A DNA stretch of 34,337 bases from Gammaproteobacteria bacterium (GTDB lineage: Bacteria > Pseudomonadota > Gammaproteobacteria > Pseudomonadales > Azotimanducaceae): assembly GCA_026706385.1 (NCBI GenBank), contig JAPOYV010000050.1:1-34337 (forward strand), written 5' to 3'. The notes beneath the pieces are model-generated. The model saw nothing but the letters and a program-made list of their open reading frames with translations, did no database searches and was not told where the DNA came from. The position numbers and the translations under genes were made by a program. Shown here piece by piece: positions 23,322 through 31,008 of the stretch (position 1 is its first letter; each line of letters begins with the position of its first letter).

Positions 23322-23794
23322 CGGAGCGCCGTACGCCGCCAGTGGATGATCTCGATCGCCGCCGCCGCGGCTTCAATCCCCTTGTTGTAGGCGTCGTCGG
23401 CGGCACGAGACTGGGCCTGCGCGATATCGGTGACCGGAAGCACCTCGTTGATGATCGGTATGCGCGTCGACCGGGATACCTCACCTAAGCCACGCACGCA
23501 CTCGTCGACGATCATCTCGAAATGGTAGGTGTCGCCCTTGAGAACGACGCCGAGGCAGATGATGGCCTCGGGGGGGTGCCCCGTGCGGACGATTTCGTTG
23601 GCCGCGTAGGGGAACTCGAACGAGCCCGGCAACGTATGCGAGTCGATGCGGTCCACGCCTTTCGCCGCGAGCACTTCGACGCACTTGGCGTACAGCCCTT
23701 CAACGATTTCGGCGTACCACTTGGATCGCAGAATCGCGACCGTCGTGGGCGACTCGAGGCGGGGAAGCGAATCGATGTCGATGGCTTGCTGCAT
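23318..23794 (-). CDS. ribH: 6,7-dimethyl-8-ribityllumazine synthase (RibH)
   Basis: A 158-residue lumazine synthase, which condenses a ribityl-aminopyrimidinedione with dihydroxybutanone phosphate in riboflavin synthesis. Key residues are present: aromatic W26 that stacks on the substrate (SKWYAE), the PGSFEFP loop (56-62), the phosphate-binding KGDTYHFE with catalytic H91, R130 and K138. The sequence is divergent from the usual PGAFEIP and GTPHF forms. It begins with ATG 23794, 65 nt after the GNAT gene, and its stop overlaps the GH20 start. No other rib genes are in the window, which is unusual for ribH and suggests an extra or relocated copy. Confidence 0.88.
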   Translation of the reverse strand: MQQAIDIDSLPRLESPTTVAILRSKWYAEIVEGLYAKCVEVLAAKGVDRIDSHTLPGSFEFPYAANEIVRTGHPPEAIICLGVVLKGDTYHFEMIVDECVRGLGEVSRSTRIPIINEVLPVTDIAQAQSRAADDAYNKGIEAAAAAIEIIHWRRTALR

Positions 23795-23859
23795 CCGGCA
23801 CTCATGCGTCTTACCAAAGCCCGAGATGCTGACACGGACCAAGCGCCGAAGCGAGCGCC

Positions 23860-24252
23860 CTACTCGGGCGTCAACACCAAACGGTAGCCACCTGCCCAGG
23901 GCGTAAATCCCACCGGTTTCAGGAAGCCAGGGGGGCCCTTGGCGTCGATGGTTCGCGCACCGCGCGACTCGGCGATGCCTATGGCGTGTCCGAGCAGCCA
24001 GCGACCGATCCCCGCCCCCCGGTATGCCGGATAGACGCCCAACGCCCGGATTGCGAACCTCCCGGCGTCGACTTGCACCAACCGGTATGCGCCCACCACG
24101 CGGCTCGTCGAGCCGTGGCTCTTCGAGCCTTGGCCGTCCACCTTGGCGACGCGCACGTCGTCCAGCGGTGCGTCGGCGCCGACCAGATCGCAAGGCACTT
24201 CCCCTGGAAACGGCCGATAAACCGTGACATCGGCAACGCCGATGGCCGTCAT
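23860..24252 (-). CDS. GNAT family N-acetyltransferase
   Basis: A 130-residue GCN5-related acetyltransferase. The acetyl-CoA pyrophosphate-binding motif lies in RALGVYPAYRGAGIGRWLLGHAI (about 68-90), and the C-terminal GPPGFLKPVGFTPW resembles the FY-motif region of the fold. The N-terminal half carries the substrate-binding strands. The substrate is unknown. The ATG at 24252 overlaps the stop of the LplT-PlsC gene as ATGA, so it is translationally coupled and should be co-expressed. Confidence 0.87.
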   Translation of the reverse strand: MTAIGVADVTVYRPFPGEVPCDLVGADAPLDDVRVAKVDGQGSKSHGSTSRVVGAYRLVQVDAGRFAIRALGVYPAYRGAGIGRWLLGHAIGIAESRGARTIDAKGPPGFLKPVGFTPWAGGYRLVLTPE

Positions 24253-26156
24253 CGCGCATCGCCGCGCAAGGCGAGCACGCGGTCGCGAAGACTTGCCGCC
24301 GTGACCGTGGCCGGTTGGAGCGGCGCGGCCGCGACGATGTCCACGCGGCTCCAGATCCGCCCGGGCAAACCGCGCTCGCGCTTAAGCCAGCGGAAGGCAC
24401 CGCGGCCCTCGCGGCTGAAGAAGCTGCCCCACAACCCGCGCAGCGCCATGGGCACCACGGGCACCGGGGTCTCGACAAGCATACGTTCGATGCCGCGCCG
24501 AAAGACGTCGACCGCCCCGTCCGTGGTGAGTTTGCCCTCGGGAAAGATACAGACGAGGTCTCCCGCCGTCAGCGCGTCGCGCACGGACTCGAACGCACGC
24601 CGGTGAACCTCGGCGTCTTCGCTCGCCGCCGCGATCGGGATCGCACCGCCCACCCGGAAGATGAACCGCAAGCCCGGAATCCCGTAGATGCTCCTGTGCA
24701 TGACGAAGCGAATCGGCCGCCTGACCGCCCCGGCGAGCAGGGGCGCATCCACGTAGCTGACGTGGTTGCAGACGATCAGCGCCGGCCCCCTGTCGGGGAT
24801 GTGCTCGAGCCCGGTGTGGCGCACCCGGTACATGGTGTGCGAGATCATCCAGACGAGGAAGCGCATCGAGAACTCCGGCACTTGGCCGAAGATGTACGCG
24901 GCAACGCCGATGTTGATCACCGCGAGCGCCAGTAGCAGTGTCGGGACGGAGCCGCCGAGCGCGAGCCAGGCGATGGCGAGGCCAGCGCCGCAAACCATGA
25001 ACAGGGCGTTCAGCACGTTGTTGGCCGCGATCACCCGTGCCCGGCGGTCGACGGGCGTTCGAACCTGGATGTTCGCCTGCAGGGGAACGACGAACATGCC
25101 GGCGAAAAGGCCCATGAGTGCGAGGTCGATCAACAGGCGCGGGGTGCCCGCGCCAGCCAGGAACTCCCAAGCCGAGCGCAGCCCATCGCCTTGGACGGCG
25201 GCCATGGCGAAATAGCCGTCGATGCCGAACACGCTGACGCCCACGGCCCCGAGCGGCACCAGGCCGATTTCGACACGCCGCCCCGACAGCCGCTCGCAGA
25301 GCAGTGCACCGACCGCGATGGCCACGGTGAAAAGGATCAGGATCAATGTCACCACGCTCGGCCCCCCGGCCAAGTGGTCCGGCACCAAGGCCGCCATCTG
25401 CGCCAAGTTCACCGAGCCGAGCAGCCAGAACCAGGACACCCCGAGGATCGACTGGAACACCGCCTTGCGCTCTCGTGCCAAGGTGATCAGCGCCCACGTC
25501 TCCGATACCGGATTGAAGCCCACGGGGCCTAGGTGCGTCGACGGTGCCTGCGGTATGGCACGGCAGGCCAGGTAGCCAGCCACGGCGACGCCGACCACCA
25601 TCACGAACAGCAGCGCCGAGCCGCCGGCACGGGCGCCGATCATTCCGCCAATGATCGTGCCGAGGAGGATCGCCGCGAAGGTTCCCATCTGCACGACGGC
25701 GTTGCCGCCGACCAACTCGCGCGTATCGAGGTGCTGCGGCAGGATCGCGTACTTGAGAGGGCCGAAAAACGCCGATTGCGTGCCCAACAGGAAGAGCACG
25801 GCGAGCAAGGCCGGCACGTTCTGCAGATAGAGCGCAAGACCTGCCAAGGTTGCCACGCCGATCTCGCCGAGCTTGACGAAGCGGATCAGCCGGGACTTCT
25901 CAACCTTGTCGGCGAGCGAACCGGCGGTCGCGGAGAACAGGAAGAACGGCAGGATCAGGAGACCTGCCGCCAAGTTCACATAGATCCCGGCGTTGGCGCC
26001 CTGGCCGATCAGGCCACCGAACACGAACATCAGCGCCAAGGCCTGTTTGAGGACGTTGTCGTTGAACGCGCCGAAGAACTGCGTCACGAACAGCGGGCCC
26101 AGGCGGCGCGTGCGCAGAAGGCCGAACTGGGACGGCGATGACGCCTCGGCAGTCAC
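24249..26156 (-). CDS. Fused MFS lysophospholipid transporter (LplT-like) and PlsC acyltransferase
   Basis: A 635-residue two-domain membrane protein. Residues about 20-425 form an MFS transporter with LplT features (FVTQFFGAFNDNVLKQAL near the start and about 12 membrane helices). Residues about 430-635 form a PlsC-type glycerophospholipid acyltransferase with the HX4D box NHVSYVD (H465, D470) and FPEGKLT (538-544). Together they would flip lysophospholipids inward and re-acylate them. Many bacteria fuse these to a third AMP-ligase (Aas) domain; here that domain is absent from the chain. The start is GTG 26156, overlapping the preceding gene's stop as GTGA, and the next gene overlaps its stop. 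Confidence 0.92.
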   Translation of the reverse strand: MTAEASSPSQFGLLRTRRLGPLFVTQFFGAFNDNVLKQALALMFVFGGLIGQGANAGIYVNLAAGLLILPFFLFSATAGSLADKVEKSRLIRFVKLGEIGVATLAGLALYLQNVPALLAVLFLLGTQSAFFGPLKYAILPQHLDTRELVGGNAVVQMGTFAAILLGTIIGGMIGARAGGSALLFVMVVGVAVAGYLACRAIPQAPSTHLGPVGFNPVSETWALITLARERKAVFQSILGVSWFWLLGSVNLAQMAALVPDHLAGGPSVVTLILILFTVAIAVGALLCERLSGRRVEIGLVPLGAVGVSVFGIDGYFAMAAVQGDGLRSAWEFLAGAGTPRLLIDLALMGLFAGMFVVPLQANIQVRTPVDRRARVIAANNVLNALFMVCGAGLAIAWLALGGSVPTLLLALAVINIGVAAYIFGQVPEFSMRFLVWMISHTMYRVRHTGLEHIPDRGPALIVCNHVSYVDAPLLAGAVRRPIRFVMHRSIYGIPGLRFIFRVGGAIPIAAASEDAEVHRRAFESVRDALTAGDLVCIFPEGKLTTDGAVDVFRRGIERMLVETPVPVVPMALRGLWGSFFSREGRGAFRWLKRERGLPGRIWSRVDIVAAAPLQPATVTAASLRDRVLALRGDAR

Positions 26157-27118
26157 CTGAACGCGAGCCGTTGCTTCAACAAGGCATGCACGAGGTCGAT
26201 CGTCGGCGTCTCGATGCCGGTCAGCGCGCCAAGTTCCTGGACGGCGCCCACCAGCGCATCGGTCTCAAGGGGTCTGCCCAGATCCAGGTCCTGAAGCATG
26301 GACGTCCGGTGCGCGCCCACCGCCGCGGCACCGTCGATGCGGCGCTCGACGTCGATGGCGAAGCGCACGCCCAAGGCCTCCCCAACGGCTTGGCCCTCCC
26401 GCATCATGGCGCGGGCAATCCGTCGCGTTCCATCATCGGTGGCGAGCACGTCGAGCGTTGCGTGGGTCAGCGCGGACAGCGGATTGAATGCCAGGTTGCC
26501 CCAGAGCTTCATCCAGATGTCGTTGCGCAGACGCGACCGCACCGGGGCCTTGAGGCCGGCCGCCATGAACAGCGATGCCAACTGCACGACCCGTTCGCTG
26601 CGGTCGCCATGCGGCTCGCCGAGGATCATACGGTTGTCCGACAGGTGCCGGACCACACCGGGCTCGACGACTTCGACCGACGGATAGACGACGCAGCCGA
26701 TCGCCCTCTCGGGTCCGATCCCGCGCCAGATCGCACCACCCGGGTCGACACTCTCCACATGGCGCTCGCCGAAGCGCGAGTCCAGGCCGTGAAAGTACCA
26801 CCACGGGATGCCGTTGACGGCACTGACCACGGACGTGTCGCGGTCGAGCAACGTCCGGATCGCATCCGCGGCCGGCGCGATGGCGTGCGCCTTGAGCGTA
26901 ACGATGACCGCATCCTGTTTGCCGAGGCTTGCGGCATCGTCGGTTGCCGGCACGTCGACACACACCTCGTCATCGCCGGCGAGGAGCGCGAGGCCGCGAT
27001 CCTGGATCGCCGCGAGGTGCGCACCACGCGCGACCACCGACACGTCCGCGCCCGCACGAGCCAGCAGGACCGCCAAATAGCCGCCCACGGCGCCAGCCCC
27101 GAAGATGCAGAGTCTCAA
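26153..27118 (-). CDS. Ketopantoate reductase family protein (PanE/ApbA-like)
   Basis: A 321-residue protein of the 2-dehydropantoate 2-reductase family. The Rossmann motif is GAGAVGG (7-13), and the catalytic lysine K204 and N208 lie in the RNDIWMKLWGNLAFNPLSALT segment, as expected. In the pathway, PanE reduces ketopantoate to pantoate with NADPH for coenzyme A synthesis, but many family members act on other 2-keto acids, so panE is not certain. The start is TTG 27118 with a weak upstream site. It lies 25 nt after the AMP-ligase gene and overlaps the LplT-PlsC gene by GTGA. Confidence 0.88.
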   Translation of the reverse strand: MRLCIFGAGAVGGYLAVLLARAGADVSVVARGAHLAAIQDRGLALLAGDDEVCVDVPATDDAASLGKQDAVIVTLKAHAIAPAADAIRTLLDRDTSVVSAVNGIPWWYFHGLDSRFGERHVESVDPGGAIWRGIGPERAIGCVVYPSVEVVEPGVVRHLSDNRMILGEPHGDRSERVVQLASLFMAAGLKAPVRSRLRNDIWMKLWGNLAFNPLSALTHATLDVLATDDGTRRIARAMMREGQAVGEALGVRFAIDVERRIDGAAAVGAHRTSMLQDLDLGRPLETDALVGAVQELGALTGIETPTIDLVHALLKQRLAFR

Positions 27119-27143
27119 CGAATCAACTCGCGCTCACCGCGTC

Positions 27144-28640
27144 TTAGGGATTCAAGCCCAGGGCATCGGCCAAACCGATGCGCTGGATCTTGCCGGTCGG
27201 TCCCTTCGGAATCTCATCCACGAAGACCACCGTCCGCGGCGTCTTGAAGTCCGCAAGGCGCTCGGCCGCGAATCGCCTGAGGTCCCGGGCCGACACGTCC
27301 GCGCCGTCGGCAAGGACCACCGCAGCGGCCACCTCCTCGCCAAGCTTGTCGTGCGGCACAGCGAACGTGCACACCTGCTCTACGGCGGCGTGGTCGAGCA
27401 GGACTTCGTCGACTTCCAGCGGCGCGACCTTCTCACCGCCCCGGTTGATGATCTCCTTGAGCCGGCCGGTGACCTTGACGTAGCCGTCGTCGTCCATGAC
27501 GCCTTGATCGCCGGTGCGGAACCAACCGCCGTGGAACGCTTCGGCGTTGGCTGCGGCGTTGTTGAGGTAGCCGCTGGTGACGTTCGGACCCCGAATCACG
27601 ATCTCGCCCTCCTCGCCGACATCGAGCCGTCCGCCCTGGGCATCCATGATCGCGACATCCGGACCTGCAGCGGGACCGACGCAGCCGGGCTTGCGCGCCT
27701 GGGGCGGCAACGGGTTCGAGCACATCTGATGCGCGGCTTCGGTCATCGCGTAGGCTTCGATCACCGGCGCGCCAAAGGTCTCCTCGAGCGCGGTCATGAC
27801 CTGCGGCGGCAAGGACGCCGACGAGGACCGGATGAAGCGCAACGCGCTGCCCGCCACGGCCGCCTCGTTGCGTCCGGCCCGTGCCAGGATCGCCTGGTGC
27901 ATGGTCGGCACGGCGCTGTACCAGGTCGGTTTGACCTCCGCCAGCCAAGAGAAGAAGCGCAATGCATCGAAACCTGGCGTGCAGACCACCTGTGCCCCGG
28001 TGCTCAGGCTGGCAAGCACGGGCGCCATCAGGCCATGGATGTGGAACAGCGGCATCACGTTCAGGCAGCGGTCCGAAGCCTCGAGCCGCAACGTGGCGGC
28101 GATGTTGCCGGCCGACGCGATCAGGTTCGCTTGGCTCAAGGGGACCATCTTGGGCCGCGATGTGGTACCGGACGTGTGCAGGATCAAGGCCGTCGCATCC
28201 AAGGGCCGCGACGCAACCTCGGCCTCGGCAACGCCGTCGAGGGTGAACGAGCCCGCCACGGCCGACTCGACAATGCGGAGCACGGGCACGCCAAGCGAGG
28301 TCGCCACGCCGACTGCCGGCGACGTCGACTGGCCATCCACGACGAGCGCAGATGCGTTGAGGTCCTTGAGGTAGAAGTCGAACTCGTCGGTCTTGTAGGC
28401 CGGGTTCAGCGGTGCCGTGGCGCACCACGGCGCCATGCAAGCGAATGCGCTGGCCATCGCGGGGCCGTTAGGCAGCACGATGGCAACCCGGTCGTCGGGT
28501 CCGATGCCCGCTCCGCGCAACTGGCGGCCAACGGCCGTACATTGCCCGGCCAAGGCCTCGTAGGTGATGCCGTCGCGGTCGGGACTTGCGATCGCAATCC
28601 GCTGGCGTTCGCCCGCCAAAAGGTCCTGAAGGTCTCGCAT
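27144..28640 (-). CDS. AMP-forming acyl-CoA ligase, oxalate-CoA ligase-like
   Basis: A 498-residue adenylate-forming enzyme that activates a carboxylate with ATP and transfers it to CoA. The P-loop LHTSGTTSRPK, the LFHIHGLMAPV segment, YAMTEAAHQMCSNPLPP, GWFRTGDQG and the C-terminal catalytic lysine K484 (GPTGKIQR) are intact. The MTEAxHQMxSNPLPP and HIHGL segments resemble plant AAE3 and yeast Pcs60 oxalyl-CoA synthetases, but fatty-acid or aryl acids are possible. It is first in a seven-gene run and might supply acyl groups to the LplT-PlsC protein. The divergent exported-protein gene starts 103 nt away. Confidence 0.88.
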   Translation of the reverse strand: MRDLQDLLAGERQRIAIASPDRDGITYEALAGQCTAVGRQLRGAGIGPDDRVAIVLPNGPAMASAFACMAPWCATAPLNPAYKTDEFDFYLKDLNASALVVDGQSTSPAVGVATSLGVPVLRIVESAVAGSFTLDGVAEAEVASRPLDATALILHTSGTTSRPKMVPLSQANLIASAGNIAATLRLEASDRCLNVMPLFHIHGLMAPVLASLSTGAQVVCTPGFDALRFFSWLAEVKPTWYSAVPTMHQAILARAGRNEAAVAGSALRFIRSSSASLPPQVMTALEETFGAPVIEAYAMTEAAHQMCSNPLPPQARKPGCVGPAAGPDVAIMDAQGGRLDVGEEGEIVIRGPNVTSGYLNNAAANAEAFHGGWFRTGDQGVMDDDGYVKVTGRLKEIINRGGEKVAPLEVDEVLLDHAAVEQVCTFAVPHDKLGEEVAAAVVLADGADVSARDLRRFAAERLADFKTPRTVVFVDEIPKGPTGKIQRIGLADALGLNP

Positions 28641-28743
28641 GTTCGGCAGTCTAAGAGCTAGCGCGGCTACGCGCCAGCAAACCGCCCGGACGCCTCGGGA
28701 CCGCTCATGTACGCTACGCGACCCCTAGCCCGAGGAGACAGGC

Positions 28744-29466
28744 TTGAACACGCCGTTGAGAATGCGCGCCACGCCCGCCTTGGTAGCTGCGGGCGTTGCG
28801 GTGGGCTGCGTCGGGGCGGCGGCCGCGCCGGACGAACGCTTCGCCCAGTTCCTCGCCGCCAATCCGCCGCTCGAAGACACCGTTTGCGCGTACACCACCA
28901 CGGCTACGTCGTCCGAATACCCCGGCGAAACCCGCGTCGAGCGCTTCTCGCCGGGCAATGGCTGGGAACTCAAGGCCGTCAACGGCGAACCGCCGACACC
29001 GAAGGCCCTGAAGGAGTACGCGAAAGACGCCGATGACCGGAACCGCCAGCGGCAGCAGCCTGCGGATCTGGACTTCGCCCGCATGGTGCGGCCCGACACC
29101 GCCCGGGTTGTCGAGGAAGACGCGACGAGGATCGTGTTCGCATTCACGCCGGACAGTCCGGACGCCGGCCGCGGTCGCGCGATGATGGAGAGGATGAGCG
29201 GCCGACTGACCGTCGCCAAGGACGGCTTGCGGCCGCTGACGTACATCGCCGAACTCACCGCACCCATCTCGCCCATGCCCGGCACGAAGTTCGAGTCCTT
29301 CCGCCAGGAGATGACGTTCGCCGTCGAGCCCACCACTGGCGCGTCGCTAATGACTGCCTTTGACTTCGCGATGCGCGGCAAGGCCTTCGTATTCCGCAAG
29401 ATGGACGGCGAGGCACGCATCGAAGCGACCGACTACGATTGCGGGCCGCAACCGTCCACGGAGTAG
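28744..29466 (+). CDS. Exported protein of unknown function (240 aa)
   Basis: The family is not recognised. The start is a TTG at 28744 with GAGGAG about eight nucleotides upstream, which decides the start. Residues 1-28 form a signal peptide (MNTPLRMRATPALVAAGVAVGCVGAAAA), so it is periplasmic or, if the Cys at 22 is lipidated, membrane-attached. The mature part is mixed beta, including YTTTATSSEYPGETRVERFSP and a segment RLTVAKDGLRPLTYIAELTAP that resembles outer-membrane-lipid-sorting-like folds. It ends CGPQPSTE. Its stop is three nucleotides before the LLM oxidoreductase ATG, so the two share a transcript. Confidence 0.77.
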   Translation: MNTPLRMRATPALVAAGVAVGCVGAAAAPDERFAQFLAANPPLEDTVCAYTTTATSSEYPGETRVERFSPGNGWELKAVNGEPPTPKALKEYAKDADDRNRQRQQPADLDFARMVRPDTARVVEEDATRIVFAFTPDSPDAGRGRAMMERMSGRLTVAKDGLRPLTYIAELTAPISPMPGTKFESFRQEMTFAVEPTTGASLMTAFDFAMRGKAFVFRKMDGEARIEATDYDCGPQPSTE

Positions 29467-29469
29467 CCC

Positions 29470-30501
29470 ATGAAGTTCGACCTGATGACCGGCAACCTGA
29501 GCTGGCAGGACAGCGCGGCTCTGGCCGCCAACCTCGAGGACGCCGGGTTCTCCGGGATGCTGTTCACGGAGACCAGCCAAGTGCCGTGGATGATGATCGC
29601 CGCCGCCGCCCAGTCCGCCCCGTCGCTCGAATTCTCGACCGGCATTGCCGTCGCGTTTCCGCGCAGCCCCATGGTGTCCGCGCAGGTCGCCTGGGAGCTC
29701 GCCGGCAACACCGGCGGCCGCTTCCGGCTCGGCCTCGGCAGCCAGGTCAAGGCGCACATCACGCGCCGCTACGCCGCCGAGTTCGACCGTCCGGCGGCAC
29801 GCATGCGGGATTACGTGCTGGCCGTGAAAGCATGCCTCGCCGCGTTCCGCGGCGAGTCGCGCCTGGACCACGATGGGCCGTTCTATGCCCTCAACCTGCT
29901 GCGCCCCGAGTGGATCCCGCCAGCGCACGACCACGGCGACGTGAAGGTGGACATGGCCGCGGTCGGCCCGCTGATGTGCCGGGTCGCCGGGGAAGTCGCC
30001 GACGGCGTTCACGTCCACCCCATGCATTCGTTGCCGTACATCGAAAACCGCCTGCGCCCCGCGCTCGCGGAAGGTGCCGCCAAGGCGGGGCGCGATCCCG
30101 AGACGATCGAGCTGATCGTGCCGGTGTTCGCGATCCCGGGCGATTCGCCCGAAGAACTGGCACCGCTGGTCGCCCGAGCACGCACCCAGATCGCCTTCTA
30201 CGGCTCGACCCCCAACTACGCGTTCCAGTTCGACGATCTCGGCTTCCCCGGGACGACCGACCGCATTCGCACGCTCTTCCGCTCTGGCGACATGCGCGGT
30301 GCGGCCGCACTGATCGACGACGACATCCTGGCGCATTTTGCCGTCATCGCACGTTGGGACGACCTGGCCGACGCCCTCATCGATCGCTATCGGGGCACGG
30401 CGGCCCGCATCGTGACCTACCTGACCGGCGAGTCCGTCAAGAGGGATCCCGCGTCGCTCGGTCGCTGGGGTGCGATTGCACGTGCCGTGACCGCTGCCTG
30501 A
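29470..30501 (+). CDS. LLM-class flavin-dependent oxidoreductase, TIGR03617-type
   Basis: A 343-residue luciferase-like TIM-barrel oxidoreductase. The opening KFDLMTGNLSWQDSAALAANLEDAGFSGMLFTE and GNTGGRFRLGLGSQVKAHI are typical of the subgroup predicted to use coenzyme F420 in actinobacteria. In proteobacteria, members may use FMN or F420 instead; no F420 synthesis gene (fbi/cof) is in the window, so the cofactor is open. The ATG at 29470 has GGAG seven nucleotides upstream. The DUF35 gene follows after a 72-nt gap containing a long inverted repeat. Confidence 0.88.
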   Translation: MKFDLMTGNLSWQDSAALAANLEDAGFSGMLFTETSQVPWMMIAAAAQSAPSLEFSTGIAVAFPRSPMVSAQVAWELAGNTGGRFRLGLGSQVKAHITRRYAAEFDRPAARMRDYVLAVKACLAAFRGESRLDHDGPFYALNLLRPEWIPPAHDHGDVKVDMAAVGPLMCRVAGEVADGVHVHPMHSLPYIENRLRPALAEGAAKAGRDPETIELIVPVFAIPGDSPEELAPLVARARTQIAFYGSTPNYAFQFDDLGFPGTTDRIRTLFRSGDMRGAAALIDDDILAHFAVIARWDDLADALIDRYRGTAARIVTYLTGESVKRDPASLGRWGAIARAVTAA

Positions 30502-30514
30502 CCGCTTGCGGGCC

Positions 30515-30549
30515 GGCAAAGCGTGATAAGTTAGCCGCTTCGCTTTGCC
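30515..30549 (+). promoter_or_regulatory. 9-bp perfect inverted repeat between LLM and DUF35 genes
   Basis: GGCAAAGCG (30515-30523) is the exact reverse complement of CGCTTTGCC (30541-30549), with a 17-nt spacer. CGCTT is doubled at 30536-30545, so an alternative 5-bp pairing is possible. The spacer contains a -10-like TGATAA/GATAAG sequence. An operator around a promoter or an attenuator hairpin are both possible. Confidence 0.5.
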
Positions 30550-30573
30550 TACGCCTAAGGACTCATCAATACC

Positions 30574-30993
30574 GTGGCCTACAACAAACCCGTTCCGCCC
30601 CAGGGACAGCACACAAAGCCGTTCTGGGACGGTGCCAAGGACGGCAAGCTGATGTTGCCGAAGTGCAACGACTGCGGCGCCGTGCACTGGTACCCGCGCC
30701 TCATTTGCCCCTACTGCCATTCCACGAACCTTCGCTGGATCGAGGGCAGCGGACTCGGGCGCATCCACACCTTCGCCGTCCAGCACCGGGCATTCGGCGG
30801 CTGGGCCGAGGACGTGCCTTACGTCACCGCCTATATCGATCTCGACGAAGGCGACCGCATGATGACCGTGCTGCGCGGCGTCGACGGCAACAAGCCCGAG
30901 GACATCAAGATCGGTGCGCGTGTCAAGGTCGAGTTCGAGCAGGGGAACGACGACACCTACATTCCGTTTTGGCGCGTCACCGAAGAAGCCTAA
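30574..30993 (+). CDS. Zn-ribbon OB-fold protein (DUF35), thiolase partner
   Basis: A 139-residue DUF35 protein. The N-terminal zinc ribbon has four cysteines at 31, 34, 45 and 48 (KCNDCG and LICPYCHS), and the C-terminal part is an OB fold. Such proteins form complexes with a thiolase-like partner encoded next door, for example with ChsH2 or Ltp2 in steroid side-chain breakdown and with HMG-CoA synthase systems in archaea. Its partner starts 15 nt downstream. The start is GTG 30574; an AAGGA site lies rather far upstream. Confidence 0.93.
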   Translation: MAYNKPVPPQGQHTKPFWDGAKDGKLMLPKCNDCGAVHWYPRLICPYCHSTNLRWIEGSGLGRIHTFAVQHRAFGGWAEDVPYVTAYIDLDEGDRMMTVLRGVDGNKPEDIKIGARVKVEFEQGNDDTYIPFWRVTEEA

Positions 30994-31008
30994 GGAGTCC
31001 TAAACGTC

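Noticed and set aside
27105-28661. Plus-strand open frame of about 518 codons
   Set aside because: It is exactly antisense to the AMP-ligase gene, whose motifs are all intact, and its composition is rich in Arg, His and Gly without any family resemblance.
29347-30786. Minus-strand open frame of about 479 codons
   Set aside because: It is antisense to the LLM oxidoreductase and parts of two neighbours, and shows shadow-type composition.
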